The notes under the pieces were generated by a model. The model saw only the letters and a program-made list of their open reading frames with translations, searched no databases and was not told the DNA's origin. A stretch of 64,000 nt of DNA from Lolium rigidum (taxonomy: Eukaryota > Streptophyta > Magnoliopsida > Poales > Poaceae), in assembly GCF_022539505.1 (NCBI RefSeq), contig NC_061510.1, forward strand, positions 281,974,715-282,038,714, in the 5' to 3' direction. Numbering within the stretch: position 1 is the stretch's first letter; each line of letters starts with the position of its first letter. Positions 11,420-23,509 of the stretch are shown piece after piece. The translations under genes and the position numbers were made by a program.

Positions 11420-13293
11420 ATCTCATAATCGAAAAATGCAGCTATTGCTAACAAAATCCTCACAGATTTTAGCTTCGCTACAGGTGAGAAAGTCTCATCG
11501 TAGTCAACACCTTGAATTTGTCGGAAACCCTTTGCGACAAGTCGAGCTTTATAGACAGTAATATTACCATCGACATCTGTTTTTCTCTTGAAGATCCATT
11601 TATTCTCGACAGCCTTTCGGCTATCGAGTAAGTCTACCAAAGTCCATACTTTGTTATCATACATGGATCCCATTTTGGATTTCATGGCTTCTTGCCATTT
11701 GTTGGAATCTGGGCTCATCATCGCTTCTTCATACGTCGCAGGGTCTTCATTATTGTTATCCACAATCATGACATTTAGACAAGGATCATACCATTCAGGA
11801 GTGGCACGTTCCCTTGTCGATCTGCGAGGTTCAGTAGTTGTCTCATTTAAAGTTTCATGATCATTATCATTAGCTTCCTCTGTTGTCTGTGTAGGCGGCA
11901 CAGGAACATCTTCCGGTACTGTGCTATTCTGATCAACGAGCAGAGATTCTTCAATCTCATCGAGTTCTACTTTTCTTCCAGTCACTTCTTTAGTGAGAAA
12001 TTCTTTCTCAAGAAAGGTTCCGTTCTTAGCAACAAAGATCTTGCCTTCGGATCTGTGATAGAAAGTGTACCCTATAGTTTCCTTAGGGTATCCTATGAAG
12101 ACGCATTTCTCCGCTTTAGGTTCTAGCTTGTCCGGTTGTAACTTTTTTACATAGGCTTCGCAACCCCAAACTTTCAGGAACGACAGCTTAGGTTTCTTAT
12201 TAAACCATAATTCATACGGTGTCGTTTCAACAGATTTTGATGGTGCTCTATTTAAAGTGAATGCGGCTGTCTCTAATGCATAACTCCAAAATGATAACGG
12301 CAAATCAGTAAGAGACATCATAGAACGAACCATATCTAAGAGAGTTCGATTACGACGTTCGGACACACCGTTTCGTTGTGGTGTTCCCGGCGGTGTCAAT
12401 TGTGAAAGTATTCCGCATTTCTTTAAATGCATGCCAAACTCATAACTCACATATTCACCTCCGCGATCAGATCATAGAAATTTAATCTTCTTGTTACGTT
12501 GATTTTCTACTTCACTTTGGAATTCCTTAAACTTCTCAAAAGTTTCGGATTTATGTTTCATGAAATAGATATACCCATATCTACTCAAATCATCTGTGAA
12601 GGTTAGAAAACAACGATAACCACCGCGAGAGGCTACACTCATTGGTCCACACACATCGGTATGTATGATTTCCAATAATTCTATAGCTCGCTCCATAATA
12701 CCAGAGAATGGAGTCTTAGTCATTTTTCCCATTAGACATGCTTCGCATCTATCAAGTGACTCAAAGTCAAGTGATTCAAGTAATCCATCGGTATGGAGTT
12801 TCTTCATGCGTTTCACTCCAATATGACCAAGACGACAGTGCCACATATAAGTAGAATTATCATTCAATTTAATTCGTTTAGCATCAATGTTATGTATATG
12901 TGTATCACTACTATCGAGATCTAACAGAAATAAGCCATTCTTTTCTGGTGCTCGACCATAAAAGATATTATTCATAAAAATAGAACAACCATTATTCTCG
13001 GACTTGAATGAATAACCGTCTTGCATTAAACAAGATCCGGATATAATGTTCATGCTCAATGCGGGTACAAAATAACAATTATTGAGGCTTAAAACTAATC
13101 CCGAAGGTAGATGTAGAGGAAGTGTGCCGACAGCGATCACATCGACTTTGGATCCATTTCCAACGCGCATGGTCACTTCATCCTTTAGTAGTCTTCGTTT
13201 ATTCTTTAGTTCCTGTTTCAAGTTACAAATATGAGCAACCGAACCAGTATCAAATACCCGAGTACTAGTACGAGAACCGAGTAAGATAAACAT
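11386..13293 (-). pseudogene. pol: Copia protease and integrase, with a stop at integrase
   Basis: Protease carries the catalytic FDTGS (about 13255). Integrase follows with its HHCC finger (WHCRLGHIGVKRMKKLH and CEACLMGK) and the first catalytic Asp in IIHTDVCGPM. A TGA directly before SDRGGEY, the second catalytic Asp, splits the frame near 12471; CTA TGA TCT looks like a decayed CGA codon, typical of methylated-C transition. The rest of integrase (QRNGVSERRNRTLLDMV, with the catalytic Glu) and the start of reverse transcriptase (NKWIFKRKTDVDG) continue to about 11390. The C-terminal stretch is lost to a frame change. The integrase could not act. Confidence 0.9.
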
Positions 13294-14152
13294 CTATAAC
13301 ATGTATATCATATATACCTTCTTTCTTCTTCTTGACAAGGCCGCTCTTCAGATCCGCCAAATACTTGGAGCAATTACGCTTCCAGTGTCCCTTCTCCTTG
13401 CAGTAATAACACTCAGCATCAGGCTTAGGGCCAGTCTTAGGTTTCACAGGAGGCGTGGCAGCTTTCTTGCCACCCTTCTTGAATTTTCCCTTAGACTTGC
13501 CCAGTTTCTTGAAACTGGTTGTCTTGTTGACCATCAACACTTGGTGCTCTTTCTTGATCTCAATCTCAGCAGATTTCAGCATGGAGAAGAGTTCAGGTAA
13601 CTCTTTGTTCATGTTCTGCATATTGTAGTTCATCACAAAGTTCTTGTAACTAGGTGGCGGTGATTGAAGGACACGATTAATCCCCGATCTGTTAGGAATC
13701 ACTATTCCCAAGTCACTGAGTTTCTTCGCATGCCCGGTCATGGCGAGCATGTGCTCACTAACGGAGCTGCCTTCTTCCATCATGCAGCTGAAGAAGTGTT
13801 TCGATGCTTCATAGCATTCCACGGCCGCATGAGTTTCAAAGATAGTCTTCAACTCATTGATTAACTCATGTGGATCGTGGTGCTCAAATCGTTTTTGAAG
13901 ATCGGCTTCCAGACTGCATAGGATGGCACACTGAACTTGAGAGTACCGAGTTTTCCGAGTTGCGTAAACATTCTTTACTTCATCGGTTTCAGTTTCTGCA
14001 GGAGGGTCACCTAGCGGTGCATCAAGCATATATTGCAGATTTCCGCCATTGAGGAAGATCCTCACATGACGGAACCAGTCGGTGAAGTTGCTACCGTTGC
14101 TCTTAAGCTTTTCTTTCTCTAGGAACTGGTTAAAATTGATTGAGGACGCCAT
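13265..14152 (-). CDS. gag: Copia Gag (Angela type)
   Basis: A 295-residue open frame from ATG 14152 (MASSINFNQFLEKEKLKSNG). The Gag (UBN2-like) region spans about residues 15-215 (NFTDWFRHVRIFLNGGNLQY and later FFSCMMEEGSSVSEHMLAMT). A Lys-rich segment follows, then the CCHC knuckle CYYCKEKGHWKRNC near residue 250. The frame ends shortly after IYDIHVIDVYLT, where the intact polyprotein would run into protease; a one-base change near 13270 moves protease to another frame. Gag packages the RNA in cytoplasmic virus-like particles. This is the best preserved coding part of the element. Confidence 0.9.
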   Translation of the reverse strand: MASSINFNQFLEKEKLKSNGSNFTDWFRHVRIFLNGGNLQYMLDAPLGDPPAETETDEVKNVYATRKTRYSQVQCAILCSLEADLQKRFEHHDPHELINELKTIFETHAAVECYEASKHFFSCMMEEGSSVSEHMLAMTGHAKKLSDLGIVIPNRSGINRVLQSPPPSYKNFVMNYNMQNMNKELPELFSMLKSAEIEIKKEHQVLMVNKTTSFKKLGKSKGKFKKGGKKAATPPVKPKTGPKPDAECYYCKEKGHWKRNCSKYLADLKSGLVKKKKEGIYDIHVIDVYLTRFSY

Positions 14153-15351
14153 ATCTACAACATATTTGCAATAGTTTAGACTAATGTTTATGACAAATTG
14201 AGTTCAAATTTTAATTCAACATAATTAAAAACTAGGTGAACTCCCACTCAAAACAATATCCCTCGCATTGTCTTAGTGATCACACGAACCAAATCCACCA
14301 CACCAAGTCCGATCATCACGAGACAAGATGTAACTTCAATGGCGAACACTCAAAGTGTTCATCATATCAATCATATGATTCATGCTCTACCTTTCGGTAT
14401 CACGTGTTCCGAGAGATGTCTGTACATGCTAGGCTCGTCAAGGCCACCTTAGTATCCGCATGTGCAAAACTGTCTTGCACCCGTTATATGCACTTGTTGA
14501 ATCTATCACACCCGATCATCACGAGATGCTTCGAAACGACAAGTCTTGGCAACGGTGCTACTAAGGATGAACACTTTATTATCTTGATATTTTAGTGAGA
14601 GGGATCATCTTATAATGCTACCGTCGCGATCTAAGCAAAATAAGATGCATAAAAGGATTAACATCACATGCGGTTCATATGTGATATGATATGGCCCTTT
14701 TGTCTTTGCGCCTTTGATCTTCATCTCCAAAGCACGGACATGATCTCCATCATCAACGGGCATGATCTCCATCATCGTCGGCGAAGCACCAAGGTCAATG
14801 GCGCCGTCTTCATGATTGTCCTCCATGTAGCAACTATTACAACTACTTTGAAATACTACTCAACATGAAATTTAAAGACAACCATAAGGCTCTCTGCCGG
14901 TTGCCACAATACAATAATGATCATCTCATACATAGTCATCATCACATTATGGCCATATCACATCACCAAACCCCGCAAAAACAAGTTAGACGTTCTCTAA
15001 TTTGGTTTGCATATTTTACGTGGTTTAGGGTTTTCGAGTAAGATCCAATCTACCTACGAACATGAACCACAACGGTGATACTAGTGTTGTCAATAGAAGA
15101 GTAAATTGAATCTTCACTATAGTAGGAGAGACGAGACACCCGCAAAGCCACTTATGCAATACAAGTTGCATGTCGAGCGTGGAGCAAATCTCATGAACGC
15201 GGTCATGTAAAGTTAGCCCGAGCCGCTTCATCCCACTATGCCACAAAGATGCAAAGTACTCAAACTAAAGATAACAAAAGCATCAACGCCCACAAAACCA
15301 TTGTGTTCTACTCGTGCAACCATCTATGCATAGACATGACTCTGATACCAC
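14153..15351 (-). other. Copia untranslated leader with primer-binding site
   Basis: 1.2 kb leader between 5' LTR and gag. The primer-binding site TGGTATCAGAGTC is at 15338-15350, one base from the LTR. No ORF was recognised. Confidence 0.8.
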
Positions 15352-17126
15352 TGTAGGATAACGTAGGATAGAAAACAAAAAATTTCCTACCGCGAACACG
15401 AAATCCAAGCCAAGATGCAATCTAGAAGACGGTAGCAACGAGGGGATTGTCGAGTCTCACCCTTGAAGAGATTCCAAAGCCTACAAGATGAGGCTCTTGT
15501 TGCTGCGGTAGACGTTCACTTGCCGCTTGCAAAAGCGCGTAGAAGATCTTGATCACGGCGCCACGAACGGGCAGCACCTCCGTACTCGGTCACACGTTCG
15601 GTTGTTGATGAAGACGACGTCCACCTCCCCGTTCCAGCGGGCAGCGGAAGTAGTAGCTCCTCTTGAATCCGACAGCATGACGGCGTGGTGTCGGTGGCGG
15701 TGGAGAATCCCGATGGAGCTTCGCTAAGCGTGCGGGGAAGAAGGAGGAGTGGGGCGGCTAGGGTTTTGGGAGAGGGGGTGGCCGGCCTCTATGGGGTGCG
15801 GCCAGCTTGTGGCTTTGTGGTGGCCGGCCCCCTCCCCTTGGCCCTCATTATATAGGTGGAACACCCAAGAGTTGGTCTACAAGTCTTCGAATAAGACCCC
15901 AAACCAAAACCTTCCATATCACATGAAATCTACCCAAGCTAGGACTCCCACTAGAGGTGGGATTCCCACCTTCCCTTGGGAGGGGTGGCCGGCCACCTTA
16001 GGTGGAGTCCACCTGGGACTCCACCCCCTAGGGTTGGCCGGCCATGGTGGTGGAGTCCCTTCGGGACTCCGCCTTCCAAAGTGACTTTCTTCCGGATTTT
16101 TCTAGAACCTTCTAGAACCTTCCATAAATGCACCGGATCATTTTCAAACACATAAAATGACATCCTATATATGAATCTTATTCTCCGAACCATTCCGGAA
16201 CTCCTCGTGATGTCCGGGATCTCATCCGGGACTTCGAACAAATATTCGAACTCCATTCCATATTCAAGTTCTACCATTTCAACATCCAACTTTAAGTGTG
16301 TCACCCTACGGTTCGCGAACTATGCGGACATGGTTGAGTACTCACTCCGACCAATAACCAATAGCGGGATCTGGAGATCCATAATGGCTCCCACATATTC
16401 AACGATGACTTAGTGATTGAATGAACCATTCACATACGATACCAATTCCCTTTATCACACGATATTTTACTTGTCCGAGGTTTGATCATCGGTATCACTC
16501 TATACCTTGTTCAACCTCGTCTCATGACAAGTACTCTTTACTCGTACCGTGGTATGTGGTCTCTTATGAACTTATTCATATGCTTGCAAGACATTAGACG
16601 ACATTCCACCGAGAGGGCCCAGAGTATATCTATCCGTCATCGGGATGGACAAATCCCACTATTGATCCATATGCCTCAACTCATACTTTCTGGATACTTA
16701 ATCCCACCTTTATAACCACCCATTTACGCAGTGGTGTTTGATGTAATGAAAGTACCTTTCCGGCATAAGTGATTTACATGATCTCATGGTCATAAGGACT
16801 AGGTAACAATGTATCGAAAGCTTATAGCAAATAACCTAATGACGTGATCTTATGCTACGCTTAATTGGGTGTGTCCATTACATCATTCATATAATGATAT
16901 AACCTTGTCATTAATAACATCCAATGTTCATGATTATGAAACTAATCATCTATTAATCAACAAGCTAGTTAAGAGGCTTACTAGGGACTCATTTGTTTGT
17001 TTACATAACACACATGTATCAATGTTTCGGTTAATACAATTATAGCATGGTATATAAACATTTATCATAAACATAAAGATATATAATAACCACTTTTATT
17101 ATTGCCTCTTGGGCATATCTCCAACA
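15352..17126 (-). repeat. 5' LTR of Angela-type Copia
   Basis: 1775 bp. A minus-strand TATA (CTATATAATGAGG) lies at about 15845-15857. Confidence 0.93.
15845..15857 (-). promoter_or_regulatory. TATA box of Angela-type 5' LTR
   Basis: Minus-strand CTATATAATGAGG, with a copy in the other LTR near 8852. It matches the expected LTR promoter location. Confidence 0.6.
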
Positions 17127-17131
17127 CATTA

Positions 17132-20100
17132 TACCTTGCCCAAATGATTTGAAACCATCACTAAACTTAATATAACACTAAATAGACCCTAGACCTCGCC
17201 TAAGTGGAGCAAAGAAAGAGAAAAGGAGAAAATAAGAAAAAATGCAATTCTTCACATATGAGGCTATGGCCATTTTTGCAAATCTTCAACCTAGACCATT
17301 TTGGCTTGCACCATTGGTTGGAGATGGTTACTAAACACTTATAAACCCTTTTGTAATCAAAGAAACTCAAATCAAATCAAATTTGAAATCAAATTGTGCT
17401 CACATGCACTCATGGTCAAATCTGCCATTTTTAGCCTGATGCCTACTTTGAGCCTCTGTATTAGGAGTTTTTCAAACCAAACAATTCCAAATCTTTGCAC
17501 CTCATCCAAGACCACATCAAGTTGAACAACTTTGGTAAAGACCACCCCTGCAAATTCATCCTAGATCAAAATTTATGCTCAAGCAAAGTTGTATCTTTGA
17601 AGCAGATTCAAGATCATATCCCAATTTGATTTTTTTTGCAAAATCATTTATTTTTGAACACCACCACCACAATTGTGTGTCTTTGATCACATGAATCAAC
17701 ACCACCAAGTTTCTTTCAAAATTTTCAAAATTTAATTCATGCGGCCATTATAGCAAACACCTTGTGAGCAAATCTTACCCAAATCCAATTTCACTATTTG
17801 CAATAGTGTATAGCCAATTTCTGGTCACCACTTGCTCAGGCCTTCTCCCCTGGTCCCCTCCAACCCCAATGCCACCTGCTCAAACCCTAAGAACTAGGCA
17901 GACATGGCAATGCCATGCCATGCCGGCCATGTCCCCCATGGACATGCTTCCCCTCTCTCCCCACCTATCTAGCTTGGCCGACCATGTCCCTCTGCTTCTC
18001 CACACCCTACTGAGCCTGCCTATCCTAGCCACGGTCGAAGAGGAACCCTGCACCGCCGGGAACGCGCCATGTCTGCGGCGCCCAGAACGCGCCAGGACGC
18101 GCGCCAGACACGCTCTGGACGCGCCAGTGCATCGACGCGCGCCGTCGACACAACCCCTCTCTCACCCTCTCTCTTCTCACACGCGCTCACCTGAACGACA
18201 ACAACCCGCCAGACACGCTCCCGTGCCTGCGCAAGCACGGTAGCCGTCGCCATCGTCGCCGTTTTTCCGCCACTGTGCCGCACGGCATCAACCTCGCCAG
18301 AGCTCCCCCGACCACCCCCGTCCTCGCCAGCATGCTCCCGAGCCTCGCCTTGACGCCGCCTACCTAGCCCTGCCCTCACCTTGCCCCTTCACCGTCCCAA
18401 AGGTCGCCGCCACGCTCGACCTCACCGCACCCCCGCAGACCTCCTCGCCTCTATAAATAGAGCATGCCCCAGCACGAACCCCCCACACCCCTCGCTTCCC
18501 CTCTTCCTACTGAGCATCCTCCACTCCTCTCCCATTCACATTGCCAATTCGTCACCGGAGCCCCGCCAGAACACCTGCAAGCCGCCGTCGATTGCGACCA
18601 CCGCAGCTCCTCCCATGGCCACCGCTGAAACCGCCATCGTCGACAACCTCGATCACCGTCGACGCCCTGCCAGCCCAACTCCCTCTCCCCCGTTTCGGCC
18701 CGTTAGCTTTCCCGCGCGAGCCCAAGTATTTGAATTCAAATATTGGATTTAAAAGAAATTGCTTGCAGATGCCTTTTTCAATATCAAATAACTTCAAATG
18801 TGCTCCACCAAATTTGGTGAATTTTATATTGTTGGAAAGCTTGTCAAATTCTCTATCCAGCCACATTGGATTCAACCTCATAGCTATTGTAGATTTTGAA
18901 TAATAAAAATAACAAGACAGGGCCTTTTGCAACTTCAAACATTTATTAAAAATAAACTAAAAACGCTTTTGAGTTGATTCCAACTCTCATAAATCACATT
19001 TCACATACACTACATGTTTATCTACAAATATCACATGGTTACTTTGAATGATCATGGTCTAGATTTAAAAAATAGCTCTATGGCTAATTCTAGTCCATTT
19101 AATTGATTCAAAATGATTTATTAAATCATATGAGAGGTATTGCTCTCATTTAAATGTTGTCTCCAATGATTCACCATGAGGTGGTGACCCTAGTCCAATA
19201 AATCTCATGATGTATTATTTGATGATATTAAATTATTAATAAGGTAATGTTAAATTGCATGAGGTACTTCACCTCATTTAAATCATTTTCAAATGTAGGA
19301 TTTTAAATCTATGAGGGTAGCACCTCATTTAAATCATCTCCCCAAGTGTTATGAAGTAATGTGATGACCCTTGTTGCATGGTCTCATACTTGCTCACTTG
19401 AGGATCTTAAATCAAAGTAGTTTTTAAATTACATGAGATGGTGAATCTCATTTAAATCTTTTGCCCAAATGATGATTATGAATGGTTGACCTTGGTCAAC
19501 ATGGGTTCATATGTTATTCATTTGAGGAGATTAAATCTTAACAAGATTCAATGAGAGGAAATTATTTCCTCAAGGAACTAAATAGAAACCCAAATCCATA
19601 TTTGTAATGAGAGGAAATTATTTTTCTTAAGAAGAAAACAAAGTCAACCAACATGATAGTAATGTGGTGATGATAGATTAGCATTGTTTGAACCTTGTGT
19701 GTGCTTAGACTAGATCATAAGCTTGTTTGGTGATTGTTATCTCGTATCCGTTTTTAGACGCTAGTACCGAGGAGTATCCAGAGGAGGAGGAGGTCTAATT
19801 CCAAGGAGAAGAAGACCACTTTGATCAGTACACCAACCAAGGCAAGCTAATATTCTTGCAAAGTGCAAAGCTCTACCAGAGCAAGGCACACTCACCTATT
19901 ACTTTATGCTTCATGATCCCATCCCAAGTTCTATCCTTACAAGCTTTTACTTTGATTATTGAAGCTTACTTTTATAGTTAACTTTGGTTTAAGTATAGAG
20001 TACTACAAGAGTATCAAACTTAGCCTAAAGCAATCAAAGCTAGTTAGCACCCCTCATGACTAGTTGCTAGTGCTAACAATTAAAAATGACTACTCTAGAT

Positions 20101-21227
20101 GAGAACATGTGAAATGAAATGACCTTGAAAGGTTTTGAAGGTGAAGGTGACTTGAATGACATGATGCATTTGATAAAAACTGATGGTTGGGTTCGGATGC
20201 GATACCATTCCAATTTACAAGTACCCCCACAATACCTGATTATGGGTAGGGCTTAACTAGAAGTTTATGTGTCTTAGTATGGGTTCCCTCTAAACAAGCG
20301 TCATATGGGTTATGCCGAGGCTGCCTCCGTTGAAAGTGAACTGATGTGAAATGACGTGAAATGAGGTGAATGTCCGGCCCAAGCCCTGTGCAATTCCCAG
20401 GCTGACGATTTGTCTTCACTGGGAGGCCAAGCTCATGGGGAGAGGTGCCTATACTACGATATGTAAGTGAAAGGTTATGGTTGATGATCCGCGTACTGAG
20501 TTACGATTATTCAGGGCTACCCCCTGACGGATGTAATCAAATGTTGTGGCACAAGTGTGCAACCTCTGCAGAGTGTAAATCTATTCGAATAGCCGTGTCC
20601 ACGGTTACGGACGATTGGAAAGGCCATACTTTACCGTTGTCAGATGTTTTCTTGAAAAGGGATGATGATTTGAATGGGGACTTGACTTGAATCACAACTG
20701 AGTTGTGGGAATGACACTAATGTTCCCACTTGAGTTAGTTAGCAATTGAAGAGCCTTTTATCAAATGCTTGTGAACTAAAATCGGCTTTATGCAAATAAA
20801 CCTAGAGCTTAGCACTCCTTTACTAGAATTGATAGTATTTACACTAATATTAGTTTGCGAGTACTTTAAAGTACTCACGGCTATGTCCCTGGCTATTCAA
20901 ATGGCCAGACTATGAAGAGGAGCCCCAATACCGTGAAGATGGACAGCAAGACGTCTACGACAAGTAGGACTACTCCTGACGTCAAGCGTTGGCCTGTGGA
21001 ATAGATAGTCCACTACTTCTAGGCTTCCGCTATGTATTGTGTTCGTTGATCATTAGATCAACTATTTGTGTAATATTGGATCATGTGATCTACTTTTGTA
21101 AGGTGACTATGGTTTGCAATGAATGATGACTTATGATATCAACTGTTATGTCTCGCAACAACAATATTCCTTGGATTGCGATGTATGGCATAATAGGCAT
21201 CTGGACTTAAAAATCCGGGTGTTGACA
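17132..21227 (+). other. Rest of Gypsy 5' LTR, no gene
   Basis: LTR sequence only. The Pro/Ala-rich open frames at 17764-18752 lie in GC-rich LTR DNA and have matching but differently broken counterparts in the 3' LTR, so they are not genes. Confidence 0.8.
18451..18460 (+). promoter_or_regulatory. TATA box of Gypsy 5' LTR
   Basis: CTATAAATAG sits in GC-rich sequence. The same motif is at 25271-25280 in the 3' LTR. It predicts transcription starting about 30 bp downstream, leaving a very long R-U5. Confidence 0.65.
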
Positions 21228-21230
21228 AGT

Positions 21231-21243
21231 TGGTATCAGAGCC
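21231..21243 (+). promoter_or_regulatory. Primer-binding site (tRNA-iMet type)
   Basis: TGGTATCAGAGCC lies 3 bp after the 5' LTR end and complements the initiator tRNA-Met 3' end. Confidence 0.9.
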
Positions 21244-21459
21244 ATTGTTTGACCTTAGGAGACCCTAGTTAGAATGGACGTCCGAAAAACTTAGTCTCAA
21301 AAACAAATGAAGTGAATATTTACGAAAACTTATTCTCACTCTTATCCTTGAGATCCTTACAAAAATAAGAAATTCATGCTCTACTTTTCTTTGTAAATTC
21401 TACATAAAATTTGGCACACTTGGTCACTTCTCTAACTTACTCATCCTCTTTGTCCATAG

Positions 21460-21916
21460 ATGGAGTACAAATGTGAGTCCTACCAGCTCGGCCACGGAGG
21501 AGACCTAATGTTCGAGAAGGATCTGGAGAAACTAGTTGAATATCTAGGACGCCTATCCCGAGTTCTTTGGAGTGCCACTCAATAATCCATCGGGAAGACA
21601 ACCTCGGTGGGAAGTTACTGCAGATCTGAGAGGAAAGCTAGGAACCCCAATATGGGAAACCATATGGTTTTCTGTAACAGGGAACTCTTGGAAGGATGGA
21701 ATAGCCAAAGCCATGCAGGAAGCAATCGCCCGTCTGTGTGGACAAAATGAGAACAAGATCAAGAACACTCGCTTTGTTTACTACCCAAGACATGACCCCA
21801 TGGGAAGACCACTAACCATGCCACCGCACCCAGAGATGAACTACTATGTTGCATGCCTGGACTTCCTGCTACACAAGACCCGCAAGGAATTGGACAACGC
21901 CCGCACCTTTCTCTAA
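21460..21916 (+). pseudogene. Extra ORF upstream of gag, unknown function
   Basis: Begins at ATG 21460 (MEYKCESYQLGHGGDLMFEK), changes frame once near 21555, and continues as EFFGVPLNNPSGRQPRWEV to a stop at 21916, about 150 residues in all. Recognisable stretches are GTPIWETIWFSVTGNSWKDG, AKAMQEAIARLCGQNENKIK and a C-terminal helix HKTRKELDNA. I know no characterised domain for it, although it reads like a conserved protein found before gag in related grass Gypsy elements. It lies between the primer-binding site and gag on the same strand, so it would sit in the genomic RNA leader. A regulatory, packaging or accessory protein is possible; nothing in the sequence decides. Confidence 0.55.
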
Positions 21917-22206
21917 GCACATTGCCCATGAAGATGAAGAACCCACCATGAAGAGTAGTATCACTAAATCACTTGAGTAGGTGTGAGTTTGTATCTGTCC
22001 CCTTGTATCGTAGAGCGAATGAATGGTTCCTCAAACCAACGGTGTGTTAGATTTGTAATGTGTGATGTTTGGTATGAATGAAAAATTGTTGTTGGCTGTA
22101 CCCCCTCAACACTACTCAAGTTTTCAATTTTTGAACTTTTTTAAACTTTAAACTAAACAAACCATAGAAATTTCCCTCTTATCTTATCATCTACCTCCAT
22201 GTTCAG

Positions 22207-23097
22207 ATGGCCCCACCAACCCGCAGCACCAACCAAGACGCCATGATGCAGATGATCCAGATGATGATGGAAGACCGCGAAGCCGAGAGAGCTGAACGAC
22301 AAGCCAATATCGCTGCACTACAGCAGATAGCTCAGAACAATCAAGGCCATGGAAATCATGATCACCCTGGATCGAAGTTGAAGAACTTTTAGAACACCAA
22401 CCCTCCCATGTTTAACAAGACAGAAGAGCCCCTGGACGCTGATGACTGGCTCCAGACAATGGAGAACAACCTGGAAGTTGCGGGAGTAGAAGCCGCAGAA
22501 AAAGTACTGTTCGCAACCCACTACCTGTCAGGACCCGCAAGAGCCTGGTGGACAAGTGCCCGCGCAATGAATGCCGGACAAATGATGACCTGGGAAGATT
22601 TCAAGCTCAAGTTTAGCAAGCCCCAAGGACTGATCAAGAAGATGAGAGACGAGTTTCGCGAACTCAAGCAAGGAAGGATGTCCGTGGTGGAATACCGCGA
22701 CAGGTTTCTTACTCTGTCAAGGTATGCCCCGGATGAGACCGACACAAACGAGAAGAGGAAGGAAAGATTTCTGAACGGACTGCACGACGAGATGCAAACT
22801 GTGTTAGTAAACATTCCGTTTGCTGACCTGGAAGCCCTGGTGGACTCAGCCATCCAGATGGAAGGGAAACTGCACCAAGCCAACGAGAACCGCAAGCGCC
22901 GTATGATGCCCCAGAATGGACCCAACAATGCCCAGAAGTACCGCAATAATTCATCTGGAGGATTTGCCCAAAGATACAACAAGCCCCTGCTCAGACGTAC
23001 CGCCCAAACTACCCCACCAACAACCATGGAGGACCCCCGAAGCCCGGAGGCAACCACAACAACAACAACAGCAACAACAACAACAACAACAGCAACC

Positions 23098-23128
<31 letters not shown>

Positions 23129-23432
23129 CCACCCCAATGGCAACAATAACAACCCCAATACTGCCCCAAGGACTGGAAGCAACGCTGTTCCCATCACCCC
23201 CAAGGACAAGTCAACCATCACTTGTTATGAATGTGGAATTGTGGGACACTACTCCAATGAGTGCCCCAAAAGGTTAGCCAAGATTGCCGCCAACACCGCT
23301 GCACCTGCCCAGCAACAGCGCCGCTTTGCAGCAAAAAGGAACCCGAACAACCGCAACGGTCGTCTCTACCACATGAATGCAACAGAAGCACAGGAAGCAC
23401 CCCAGACCATGCAGGGTATGTTTTCCTGCTAA
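22207..23432 (+). pseudogene. gag: Gypsy Gag with CCHC knuckle, broken
   Basis: Starts MAPPTRSTNQDAMMQMIQMM. A TAG stop at 22390 interrupts it just before PPMFNKTEEPLDADDWLQTM, the start of the retrotransposon Gag domain, which runs through FATHYLSGPARAWW and FRELKQGRMSVVEY to about 22880. An Asn-rich linker made by an AAC run (about 23050-23150) follows. One base is lost near 22985, after which the frame restores CYECGIVGHYSNEC, a full CCHC knuckle (C-x2-C-x4-H-x4-C). It ends at MQGMFSC and a stop (23432), where an autonomous relative would continue into protease. Gag would form the particle and bind RNA. The element has lost pol, not just decayed it: only about 75 bp separate the stop from the 3' LTR. 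Confidence 0.88.
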
Positions 23433-23495
23433 CCCCTCTGCTCAATCTCTCTTAGGAACCTAACTTTTCTTAAAATCTCGGGATGAGATTTGTTT

Positions 23496-23507
23496 AAGGG
23501 GGAAGGG
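23496..23507 (+). promoter_or_regulatory. Polypurine tract of Gypsy element
   Basis: AAGGGGGAAGGG lies immediately before the 3' LTR. It is the expected plus-strand primer. Confidence 0.85.
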
Positions 23508-23509
23508 TT

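Larger units (their letters stand above)
8357..17126 (-). mobile_element. Copia element, BARE/Angela type, nested in Gypsy LTR
   Basis: 8770 bp on the minus strand with TSD CATTA at 8352-8356 and 17127-17131. On the minus strand the LTR starts TGTTGGAGATATGCCC and ends CCTACA. The 5' LTR is 15352-17126 and the 3' LTR 8357-10130. Gag, protease, integrase, reverse transcriptase and RNase H are all present in Copia order but broken by several frame changes and one stop. The LTRs differ by about 22 substitutions and 3 single-base indels by eye (about 1.2%), suggesting a fairly young insertion. It went into the Gypsy LTR after the Gypsy had inserted. Confidence 0.95.
7921..21227 (+). repeat. 5' LTR of Gypsy element (split by Copia)
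   Basis: LTR parts 7921-8356 and 17132-21227 align with 23510-28266 at roughly 97% by eye. Relative to the 3' LTR, about 195 bp is missing at position 18670, where a GCC/CC microhomology joins the flanks. Confidence 0.9.

Noticed and set aside
8357..17126. Direct repeats as segmental duplication
   Set aside because: They are the two LTRs of one Copia element with matching target duplication.
17764..18752. Pro/Ser/Arg-rich ORFs as proteins
   Set aside because: They lie inside the Gypsy LTR and the homologous ORFs in the other LTR are broken differently.
23041..23150. Long Gln- or Thr-run ORFs and an AAC microsatellite as a separate feature
   Set aside because: The run is the Asn-rich linker of the Gypsy Gag in the correct frame; other frames are shadows.
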